Positions 21,601-33,600 of a stretch of 64,000 nucleotides of DNA are shown here, one piece after another (positions within the stretch are counted from its first letter, which is position 1; every line of letters begins with the position of its first letter). This DNA is from Papilionanthe hookeriana x Papilionanthe teres (Eukaryota > Streptophyta > Magnoliopsida > Asparagales > Orchidaceae), in the NCBI GenBank assembly GCA_022702705.1, contig CM040427.1, positions 71,787,283-71,851,282 of the forward strand. Reading direction: 5' to 3'. Both the position numbers and the translations under genes were made by a program. The notes beneath the pieces are model-generated. The model ran no database searches. It saw only the letters and a program-made list of their open reading frames with translations, and was not told the DNA's origin.

Positions 21601-24600
21601 GGAATAGAGAATAATACGCATGTTGCTATAAAATTCTTATAATAATCTAATGTATGCTTCTATGACATTTACTCAATGGAAACAATTTAACTTTCGATAT
21701 GCATTAACATCAATTATATTTTCTGAAGTTTAATTTTAAAATTTTACCTTTATGGTATACTCTTAACTTTCATATAAATCTTAAGAGCATCGTCTAAACA
21801 TAACCTAACACACTCCTGATCGATATAATCTCATCGGGACAACGATACGTAATCTAAATTATACGAATGTCTAAGGTGAAAATGTGACCACTCGTGACCT
21901 AAATTCTCTCGTCGGCATAGTGATTTACGATATAAACACTATAATATCTGAGGTGGTAGGATAACATCTACGCATGCAGGTATAGTAACATCCCTTTGCC
22001 TGTACCATAAAGAGATGAACTCTTTCATGCATATACAAGCATCTATGTATACAATATTTTTATTTCATTCTTCAATGCATATATTACTTTCATTAGACAA
22101 CTTGTATGTATCTACCAAAATAATACAATACTAAAATCTAAGGTCATGCAATAATTTGATAGATGCTAGTTTACTAGAATTCTAAAAATAAAGTAATAAT
22201 CTGACATAGAAATCTGATCATAAAATAAGCTAACATATATATTTCTACTAGAGCATAAGGGTCATGTAATAATATGATATTTCCTAAAATAAACTATTGT
22301 GCAACTATTAACAAAAATTATTTAACATGTATATTTCATGATTAACAATACGAAGAATCGTATGTGATTTAATTTCATTAATATAAGACATAAAAGTGAT
22401 AGATTGCAATCAAGAATTATTTAAAAGCACGAAATATTACTATAACTTAAAAACACAATTACTCATCTTGATTTAACTCGTTTTTCTCATTTTTGTAAAA
22501 ATCTTCTTTTTCTTTTTGCAATCTAACGATCGTGATTCTATCAATTCATAATTTGTTCAACATTTGATTTCTGATAATAAAATATTGAAATTAATATTAA
22601 TATTATAACATTCATTCAAACATTACTTTGAAAATAAAGTCATAACCTTCATTTATTGTCCCTAACTCTTCTTGTGAACCCTTATTTTCTGCCTATTGAT
22701 ATTGAATCCTAATTCAATACTTAATATGTAATTAATTAATGAATATTTAATTATCTTCTTTTTGTTCGATTGAAAGGCATCTAAAGCTTTGAAATCCCCT
22801 TTTCTCCCTATTTTCCTTCTCACTTCCTCGATTTCCCTCTATTCCTTGTTCGTTGCATGACCTTGCTACAGTGCAAGGGCCGCAAACAGAGGGCCAATCG
22901 GCACTAGGGTTGTTGCAGCTCACGATTCAGGGCACGGGAGAGTTTCTATAAGTGTGAATCCCTATTTCACGCTATTTGAGACATTCATATTCTTCCTCGC
23001 ACTTTCATTTTAAGTTTTACCTCATTTTCCATACCTTTTTTCGTTCCAGTAGCCGTCAAAGGCATTGTTTGTGTGACGTAAGCGTCAAAAGTCCTTTGAA
23101 ATTTTTGTAGCAGTTTTTGCACCATATTGGCCAAACAAAAGAGGAGATTGAAAAGTTAAGAAGAAGATGGAAGCAGATTTGAAAGTTTTGGAGAATGATT
23201 GGTCGCTGAGAAAGCCTTTTAAGATATGTTTTAGCAAATCATTTACAATTTTGGTTAAATTACTTTATTAGCCAAATAATTTTTAAATATGAAGTTAGTT
23301 GCGGATTCTAGACTGTTTACCGGAGCGACAAGCCCGAGGTGAGTGTGGACATTCACTGTAAAATGACCCTGTAACTTTCAAGTTAATTAATCATAATTTA
23401 AGTAGAATAATTTGATTAACAGAAATTACTTGTCTTAAATTTTAATATTAATATAGGTTATTAATCTCAACGTAAAAATCACTGCAACCTCCAGTTAAGA
23501 GTTTAGGGTGGCAAATGAGGTGGGTAATTACATTTCTAAATTTCAGTATTTTTTTTTAATTTCAGAATGTATATTAATTTATATGTATGTTTTAGTTCAG
23601 TTAAATTTATATTGCAACAGATTCTTCATATTATTAAATAGAAAAGATATGCATGATAAGCATAATAAGAAAAGATGTGTGTGCATGACAAATATGCATG
23701 AGATAATAAAAAAGATAGACATGTAAGATAGATATGTAAAAAAAATATGCAAGATACAAGTGATAATAAATGATATAAAATATATGCATAATTGAATAGT
23801 TGCACAGCAGATAAATATGCATATTAGTAGATTGCATAAAGATGTTTCAGAATAATTTATGTATGAAAAATGAAATAGCTTATATGTGAATGCTTGTATG
23901 CGTATTTTTAGAAGAGGATTTCACCTTCTAATGGTATAGACAAAGGACGTCAATTTACCCACGTGCGTATAATTTTTCTACCATCTAAGACAATTTGTGA
24001 TGGTTAGTTCACTAACCGCTGCACCAACGAGATAATATCGATCAAGGGAGAGTGAACCAGAACTTACCTCCCCAGATAATTATAATGTTTACATTATTAA
24101 CTACTGTGCTGATGAGATAATATCGATCGGGGACTGGTAAGAGATTTCCACCCTAAACAATTGCGATGTTTAGATCGCTAACCGTTGTGTAGACAGGAGC
24201 CGACGGGGCAATATCGGCCAAGAGTGTGTTAGGTTTGTTGACGGTGATCCTCACAGAGACAAATGTGTATATTCATTCAAAAAAAAGATCATTGATACAT
24301 GAATTAACATATATCAAATTACTTATAAGTATATATATATCAAATTGCTTATAAAATATGAAAGACCAGCATATTATGTATATATATCAGATTTTTTATA
24401 AAATATGAAAGACCAACATATTATATGATTTTTTATATATTATATGATTTCTTATAGACTCGCATACATATTAGATTATTTTTCTTGGATATTATAGTAA
24501 AGTAGTGTGATTACTCTTAGTTTATCCTTCATGAACTCATTATGTTGCTTAATATTATTTTTAGATTTTAAACATTTAAACAAGATGAATAGAAGAGAGC

Positions 24601-27600
24601 CAAACACGTATAAAAAATGAGAACAACAAATGGAAAGGGATAAATTTTTACTTATTTATTTTTATTATTTTATTTAGTTAGCTTATTCATGTATTATTTG
24701 AATATTAAATTGTTAGTAATAGAATTAGAATAACAGAGAATTGATTTCCACTGACCGACCGGCCATTCACGTTTGGGTAACTCCCAAGTCCCGGGCTGAG
24801 TTGTGAGTTGTGACAGTATCAGTTGTATTTTTATTTATGTATTAAAATAAATTTCTTTTTATTATTACTTGCATACTCTTTTCCTTTTGAGAATACAAAA
24901 CAAGTTCAATTCTTTTCATCATGTCCTGTGTTATCGAAGTGTACTACATTCAGGACTCGGCCTGTGATAAGAAAAGCTATAATGCAAGTATATAGTTAGT
25001 TTAATTATGCGTTCAGGAGCATCACACTTTAGATGTAATTAAACATGATGCTACCTACTTCCAACAAGGGCACTCTGGAATGCAAAGGGTTCAATCTCTT
25101 TGCTAGATAGTCAGGTGTGTGTGGGGTTGAATGCCTTTTTTAGTGGAAAAAGGGATTCAAGTTTAGAACATTTAAAAGTTAAGTTTACTATCCGAGAAAT
25201 TAAGCATGATAATAATGCATAGATTTTTTAGCAATATGCACTCAAGAAAGTTAATACGGCAAAAAGGGAGGATGACGATGAAATCATACCACCATGAGTT
25301 CATGCAAGCCAAGCGGTGCAGTAATGATATAGAATATGCCAGAGTACTCTCCAGCTGCTTCAGCCACCAAGGCGGGAATGTCCTTGTTCACAAATTAATA
25401 TAAAAGTGTACTTTATTTCATTTTTTTATTTTAGATGGTAAAATTTCAAAAGAAAGCACAAGCTTGCATAGAACTTTTCAGAAATTCATGAATTCAGAGC
25501 ATTACCTTATACCAATGTCGCCCTGGCAAGAGGAAAAAAGGGCTAATAATAATATGGTTTGCTCCTTGCTGCACGCATCGCCTGAATGCATCTTTAATTG
25601 TTGGTTCAGCCAATTCCTGTAATTCAATAACTTTGTCATTATAGACATGTTTTGTTTCATTAAGATTGCTTTTTATTTTTAACTGCTCCCATAAACAGTT
25701 ATAAGGAAATAAGCAATCCGGCAAATGGAAAGCTGTATACAGAGCATACCCACAGAATTAATTTCGCATGTGAAGATGAGTATAGAGAAGAACATAAACG
25801 AGATTATACAAAGCATAACAATATAAAGGATTGACAGATAATTAAAAGCACATCTAACCAAAACAATAAATCTTCTTGGTCTTCCCTATATTTGTAATAA
25901 ACCAGTAAAAAAAATGACAATAAAATTAATAATCGAATAGACATACGAATACGAATAAGCACCTCTTCATTTTATTTTTAGGAGTTGCATATCCCTTTAT
26001 AAGAGAGCAGAGGTCAAATGATAGAACGACAGCGAGAAAGGAGCATGAGAAATAGGAGAGTAAGATAGGAGAAGGAGACGAGCAAATCACCTGGTGAATC
26101 GTATCCCTCCACATTGTGTTTGATAGAGCTTGAGCGACTGACAACTGCAGCGAATAGCAAGCGGAAGAAGGAGAAGGGGTATCGATCAATTTTCCCCCAT
26201 CGAGTCAAGTAATCGGGCGTGAGACACCCAGCGCGACCTCCTATGCCTTACTCGAGCAAGAGGAGGAGGATCTGTGCGACCGAAAGCAATGGAAGAAGAA
26301 AGGCAGGATCATTTCCCGCCCTATCTTGAGGGTTCGAGAAGTCGAATGAAAAAAAGTCAAACGAATAAGTAGAGGTGCGAAGGAGTGAGGCCGAGCGTGT
26401 GAGAAAGAAGAGTCGAGCAAGTTGTAGTTTCATCGAGCAGGAAGGATTCATTTGTGGGTACGCAGCCACAATGTAACCTCTATGTAACCTGCTGGACGTA
26501 TGCAACGCTACGTACGCTTTACGTACGCAAATTTTTTCCGTTCTTTGTGGGGGTTTCAAGCTGAAAAGGAGGCTTTGAAGCATTGGAGGAGAGCTCTCCG
26601 TGGGTTCAAATGGAACCATGGTAAGGGTTTAAAAAAAATTATAAATTTATTATGTTACTAATTATTAATTATTAATTATTAATAGTAAATTTTAATTAAA
26701 TTGAAATTCAAGTTATAGAATTTTCAGATTTGGATGGAGAAGAGGGTAGTGGCTTCAAAGAAAAGTTATGGTGAGTTTACGTTTTAGAATGTTACTTATA
26801 AATATAATATATACGTCCAACTATTAAAATATTAAAATTACTTCTAAATCAAATCAAAATTATTGAAGATATAATCAAGAGAGGTGATCGAGGAAGAAGC
26901 AAACAAATAAATTAATTGAGGTAAACTCTGATTATGTCTTTTAATTTAGAAGATATATTAATACCTAAAATAACATGTAATTGGGAAATTCTTTAGAATA
27001 GAGTAAGAGAAATAATGAAGTTGATAAAATATTATGTTTTATCTTATTTAGATACTAAATAGAGGACATCAAGGATTAAGGAGCTACAAGAATCGTCTCA
27101 AAGTAAGGTGTGCTTATACTCTTAAATTATTGTAATACTTAGTTTCCACCAAGTCTGATTCGCTATATGACTTGCTAGATATACTTTACTTGTTTTTCAA
27201 GTTCAATTGATCATATTGAGTATATATAACTGATATTTGCATGTTATTTAAAAGCATAAAAACATAATTCAAGTTATTGAATTGTATGAAAATAAAAAAA
27301 AAAAGAATTAGATTTATTATTTTGATTGTTTGCATGCGCTTGACTATGATGGAGTTACCTCTTTATAGTACAGGCGGGAGAATGCTAAGGTACCCGCATA
27401 TGTAAATAGAAAAGAATATTGATATTGTAGTACCTTAAATAATACAATATTTTGAATGTGTTCATATAACGAATGTATACAGATTAAAAAGTTATTGATA
27501 TGTAAATGATATAGTAAGATATAGTGAAAGTTTAAAATCACCTTGAATGATCATATAAGATAGTACAACTGTTAAATGCCCTTATATTTTTTATATTGTT

Positions 27601-30600
27601 TAATTGGCATATGTAGTCTTCCTTTTCATTAAATTATTATAGTTTATGGATATGAGTATTCACTAGCTTTGTTTAGCTTAAAATTGTTTAACTAACTTTA
27701 CAGATTTCATTAATTGATTAAAAGATGAGCAATGGAAGAGAAAATATATATAAAAGACGGAGACAACCCAAAACGAGGTAAAATTTAACTGTATTGCTTT
27801 AATTCATTTTTACGGTTCTTTCATATATTAAAATATTAGTTATAGAATAATTTTAATTTTCATCCTTTGACTGTTCGTTCCGTCTTAGTTAACTACAAAC
27901 CTTGGGTTGGGTCGTGATAATACTTGACACAAAACTGCAAGACAATAAATATATTACCTTCTTGCACAGTTAGAAGGCACTCATAGAGATTTTATTCAAT
28001 TATAAACATTTCAGAATCATAAATTTTAATCTAATTCATAGAAATATCGCCAAAAATAAGGAAAATATTAAAAAACAATTAATTGGTTCAATTTTAAACT
28101 ATGAGTTTTGAAAGGCATCTCAAAGATTAAAATAAAAGCATTTCAAACACAACATTGAAACTTTATGAGAATTGTATATAGTTTAAGGTCCTATTTGTGA
28201 ATAGGAAATATAGAATAAGTCTAGGGGTTTATTTGTAAAGAATATTGCAAAGCTCTATATAAACCTAAGTCTTTAATGAATAAATGAAGTTTTTAAGCAA
28301 TTCTTTCTTTTTGGTATCATTAGCCTACCTAGCTGAACATCTTCGTTGCTACCTTCCCAGCAAGCTCTAGTAAGGACTATATCGTAGGTCAGTCGCATCG
28401 CGAGCTTCCCAGCAAGCTCTGATTGTGACTAGAAAGGGTGACGAGAAGCCCCATCTCAAGGTCCTCAACGACAACATTCAAGGCATCACAAAGCCGACAA
28501 TTCATTGCCGAACTCGTCAGGGCGGAGTCAAGCGCATAAGTGACTTGATTCTTTGTTTAACATCTTTTCGAGAAAGTATCTGTGATGTTGTCGCCTATGC
28601 GGAGCACACTGGTCGCAAGACTGTTATTGCGATGGATGTCGTCTATGCTCTAAAAGCGCTAAGACCACACTCTTTATGGTTTTGGCTGTTAGGTTCAGCT
28701 CGGGAGTGAGTAAGGTAGCGAAGCAGGGCCTTCTTTTATGGAGTTGCACCTGACAACAGGGAATGATCGAAGCAACTGTGGTTTTGCATGCGGGATAGAG
28801 CGGTTGTAGCTTCGTGCGGGCTAAGGCAAATCGGATAGTACAAGCTTGCAGGAAGAAAGTCGCGTCTGATCTATGTGATCTAGACTTGATCCTTGTGATT
28901 ATGAATGTCAAAAGACAGAGGTAGTGTGGGAGGTAAATGATTGGAACTTCTGGAAATGATAGATTCTGAAGTTTTGAAGGTCTTGGTCAGGATCATACAA
29001 AGAGCTAGCGTCTCGATGGGAATCACTACTACCTCAGTGCGTGCTCTGACGAGGTGAAATTAGATTTCCCTCATGTGGATTTGAAGCTCGGTGGATCAAT
29101 CACATATCAGAGTTGGGCGTCGGATCGAGGCTGCTGTAGTAAGAAAGAGCCTGGAAGGATACCTGACGGGGTCGAGCAAAGAAGTAATAGTGCTGAGATG
29201 GATGAAAGGAGGACCACACATGCATTGCTTTACACCTAGCTACTCAATCGATGGTTCCATCGATTGCCTCATCAGTGGATGACATTTGAAAGGTGAGAGA
29301 CATCTAGGTAAATCTGAAAATCTATGCTGGAGCTGAGAACAGCTTGAGGGTGTTCCAGATTTGGCATGAGATAGAAGAATGGTTCAGGGTGATAGATCGA
29401 TCCAGGAGTACGTCATAGATCTGGATCACTTCTCACTAATGTTGAGCAGTGGTGACCAGTGTGCAAAAAAAATAGATCTTTGCACATATGAGGACTGTGA
29501 AATTTCTGACTCATCGAAACCAGTCTTTGATCAAAGGAGATCGATTTTCCTAGCTCAAGCAACGATTCCTTCACTAGATGAGGCCATCGCCGCGATGATG
29601 CAAAAGAAGTCTCAAGAGGCTACATGACCATCTCGAGCTCAGGTATGATAGGTACTCGGGGAGAGACTCATAAATGCTACAGCTAGGGAAGAGTGGGACA
29701 CCTAAGTAAGGCTTATCCAAAACAACCCAAGGAGAAAGAGACGAAAGGACATTGATAGTCAAGAGGCCATGGTCATAATCATGGAGGCCAAAGAGGTGGA
29801 AGAGAGGGACACTAGGCAAATCTAATGATAGCGGAGAACGATAGAGAGACAGGAATGATCTTTACGCTAAGGATCGCGAGTTCCTGGATATATTGAAGAG
29901 AAAACACATAGCGACAAGTAATGTAACTGAGGATGCATTCATCTTATCGACATCCAAGGGGAATACTGCTATTTATACTCACTCAGCAAAAAGTACTCGT
30001 GATACACATGCTCTTGGCTCTATATCTATCATAAGATCACCAGAATGGATAGTATATTCTGGTGCATCTCGACATGTTGCTAGTGAGTTTTCTTCATATA
30101 CTTACCTAGCAGTTCTAGAGTGCATTCAAACTGCTAATGGTACAACACAACATATGGTTGATAATGGTACAATGAGATGTACTAAATCTATGGCTAAGTC
30201 CAATATTTTGCATGCTTATTCCTTTTCAATGAACCTTTCATCCATTAGTGTCATTATACTCTAACTAAAATGTATTGTTACTTCTAAGGTGATCTTTTAA
30301 GAGAATGAAACTGACCAAAAACTTGAGACGGGTACGTAGCATAGTAAACTCTAGTACTTTGAAAAAGAGGGGATGGACTCAGCCTTGACATCCATGGTAG
30401 AAAGTGTTAGAGTAAGAGGATCTGGGAGGAGTGTAAAGAATGTGTTGTTATCACATCAAAATCGCATGGGATGCTTTTCGTTTAATCTATTAAGTTGCTT
30501 AATCTGTCTTTGTATGAAAAGACATATAAACAAAAACTTGTATGTGATGCTTGTGAGTTTGGTAAGCACACCGGGAGCTCTTATGTTATTTCTGGTAATA

Positions 30601-33600
30601 GGAGTTCTTATGTGTTTGATTTAGTGCACTCAGATGTATGGGGACCTTGCTCTACAATTTCGATAAATGATTACTAATATTTTGTGTATTATCTGATGAG
30701 AAACAAAAGTGATGTGCTTGCCTGCTTTAAAGATTTTCACAGGGCGATTCAAACTCAATACGGTGCAGTAGTGAAGGTATAGAGGTCTGATAATGGGACG
30801 GAGTATACCAACAAGACGTTTGGGGAGTACTTTTCAATATAAAATATACAGCATCAAACGACATGTCCATATACATCGGCACAAAACGAAGTGGTAGAGA
30901 GGAAGAATAGACACCTTCTAGAGGTAGCCCGAAGTATTATGATCTCGATGAATGTCTCAAAGCACTTATGGAGGCAAGATATTTTGACAGCTCTTAATTG
31001 ATCAATAGAATGACGACAAGAGTGTTGGAGTGACAATCTCCTTGTGAATTGTTGAAAGAAAATAATTGTGGGATCCTCCCATCAAAAGTATTTGGTTGAG
31101 TATGTTTTGTGAAGGGTAATAGACCATCAATAGATAAGCAAGATCTCAGAGCTATGAAGTGTATTTTTATTGGTTATTCTGTCATTTGAAAATGGTATGT
31201 TTCTTGGAGTTCAACAGAGAAGAGATTGTTTGTTAGTATGGATATAACATTTAGAGAAAAACCATATTACACCTTGGAAGTGACCTCAACCTTTGATGAC
31301 TCGCCAGATGGTGAAGGTATGAGACGAGGGGGAAATTAATGATGGTGAGAGATTGATAAATATGGAAACGCCGTCTTGTCCCGTTGCGTGAGAATGATCG
31401 ACTGAGAAAGAGTTGAAAAATGAGAAAAATGAGCCCGAGAGTGGTGGGATCTAAGCTCAAGGGGAGCTGAGGGTGTATACAAGGAGAAGGCAGAATGAAA
31501 GAACAATTTTTGTCGTGCCACTCGTGCCAACTAGTCCCTTATCCTAGTCTACCTCGACTTTTGGGACACCTACATCATCCACCTCAGAATTCGATTACAT
31601 AGGTAATATGATTCATCTCCCATCTCCTCCCACTCCCATAACTTTAAGGAGAACCTCTCACAACAATGTGAGTCATCCTTGTCGGCATTCGGAGCCGTGT
31701 CAGAGATTTTCTCGGTGTCGATGTCGTTGTCATTGTTTTGGAGTCGCCACTCTGCTTTTCTATAATATTGCCCTAATCTTAAAAAAAAACTTATTTCTTT
31801 TGGATCATGTAAAAGATCCTTAGATGATAAGAAATTTGAAGAAAGTAAGGGCTACTAAAATAGAAAACAGTAGAATAAGAAATGTCGGTGATAATCCCTA
31901 TAAAAGAATATTCTAGAATGCCTTATTTTAGAAATTTTATATAAAGACGATCACATATGAAATTTTGATAACCAAAGATTTCTAGGTGTGATACCTATCA
32001 TGAGTTCTTAAATCTCCTATAGTTAATTATATCTTGGACAATTAAAATTATCTAAGAAAACTTCTGATTAATGTTAACACATGTTTTCTAAGATGTTTCA
32101 AGAACAAAGAAAGAAAAGTCAACATTCAATCCTAGGGGTAATATTTCATACTGCCCTAAGAGTTTGATTTTTGTCAATGTCATTTGTTATGTCAATTTTG
32201 TTGTTAGTCATTTTGTTGTTGTTTTTTCTTATAGTTTATTATTTGTTTGGTGATTATCATAAAAGTTTAGATTTTGTGGCTATCCTAAAAGTTTAGGTTT
32301 TGTGGTTGTCCTAAAAATTTAGGTTTTGTGGCTATCATAAAAGTTTTTATTTTGTTTAGTTTTGTCATTTTAATGTTGTTTATATTTTGTTTTGTTATGT
32401 TTTGTCGTTGTTTTGATATTGCTTTAATTTTATTTTATTGTCGTTTGTCCTGTCTTCAAAATGTCGACCTGCAAAACAGAGTTAGCACATCCTAATAACA
32501 TGTAAAGTAAATCTAAAGAGGAATTTCTCTTCAACCTACAAGAGAAATGAGTGTCAGATAATGTCAATTTTATTTCTTAGAACTTTTTATTTTAGTTGGT
32601 TAGATTTTAGATAACCCGGTCAAGATGTCACTGGCTCCGTCGTCCCAAGGTTATCAGGGGCCTTAATCTACTTAGTCTGAAAGGTGTTTAAACCATGACC
32701 AGAAGACTTCTGTCAACAACCAGGATTGCGTCGTCTAAGAAATCTTCGTAGATCAAGAACACTGGGGTTCAAGTTACGTTCGGTGATCTTTGTTCATTAA
32801 GGTTTTATTTAAGTCTTAATGTTTTTTCGGATTTTAGGTTGGAAAATTTTAAGTTATTTACGATTTATTAACCAATTAAAATTTTTCATATGTAATTTTG
32901 ATATACATTGGCTTTCATTTGTTTATTTAAGTCTAATATAATTTAGACTTAAAGAAAAAAGTGAAGTTTATTTAGATATAATGTCTGTAAGATCTAATTA
33001 AACTTGATAATTTTTAGATCTAATTTTGAATAAAATCTAACATAAGTCAGACTTTAAAACTTTTAGATTCGATGTCATTTGAATCTAAAAGTTATTAAGT
33101 TTTAAATTGTGTAAAATCTAACATAAGTTGAACTTTAGAATTTTAGATTCGATGTCATTTAAATCTAAAAGGTGTTAAGTCTAATGTAGATTAGACTTAA
33201 ATTGTGTAAAATCTAACATAAGTTAGACTTTATAATTTTAAATTCGATGTCATTTGAATCTAACAGGTGTCAAGTCTAATGTAGATTAGACTTAAATTGT
33301 GTAATATCTAACATAAGTTAAACTTTAAAATTTTAGATTCGATGTCATTTGAATCTAACAGGTGTCAAGTCTAATGTAGATTAGACTTAAATTGTGTAAA
33401 ATCTAACATAAGTTAGACTTTAGAATTTTAGATTCGATGTCATTTGAATCTAAAAGGTGTTAAGTCTAATGTAGATTAGATTTAAATTAAAGTTAGAAGT
33501 ATTGACTTAAGTTCAGTATAGGTTGAGCTTAAGTATGGGTACAATTTAGGTTAAACCTAAGTTAGAAATGTTAACTTATGTTCAATATGGATTGAACTTA

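Noticed and set aside
24755..24800. GC-rich island considered as a tRNA or snoRNA
   Set aside because: No acceptor/T-arm pairing or box C/D or H/ACA elements could be found by eye.
25206..25403. 65-codon + strand open frame
   Set aside because: It is the antisense of SIRB exon 5, whose minus-strand reading matches the conserved enzyme.
26248..26619. 123-codon minus-strand open frame in the GC-rich patch
   Set aside because: It spans the MULE end and shows no protein family pattern; kept only as context for the solo TIR.
28312..28324. tRNA-like words TGGTATCA here and at 52579
   Set aside because: They are retrotransposon primer-binding sites next to LTR ends; no cloverleaf can be drawn around them.
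31251..31530. Minus-strand open frames in this stretch
   Set aside because: Antisense to the copia integrase C-terminal and linker region on the + strand.
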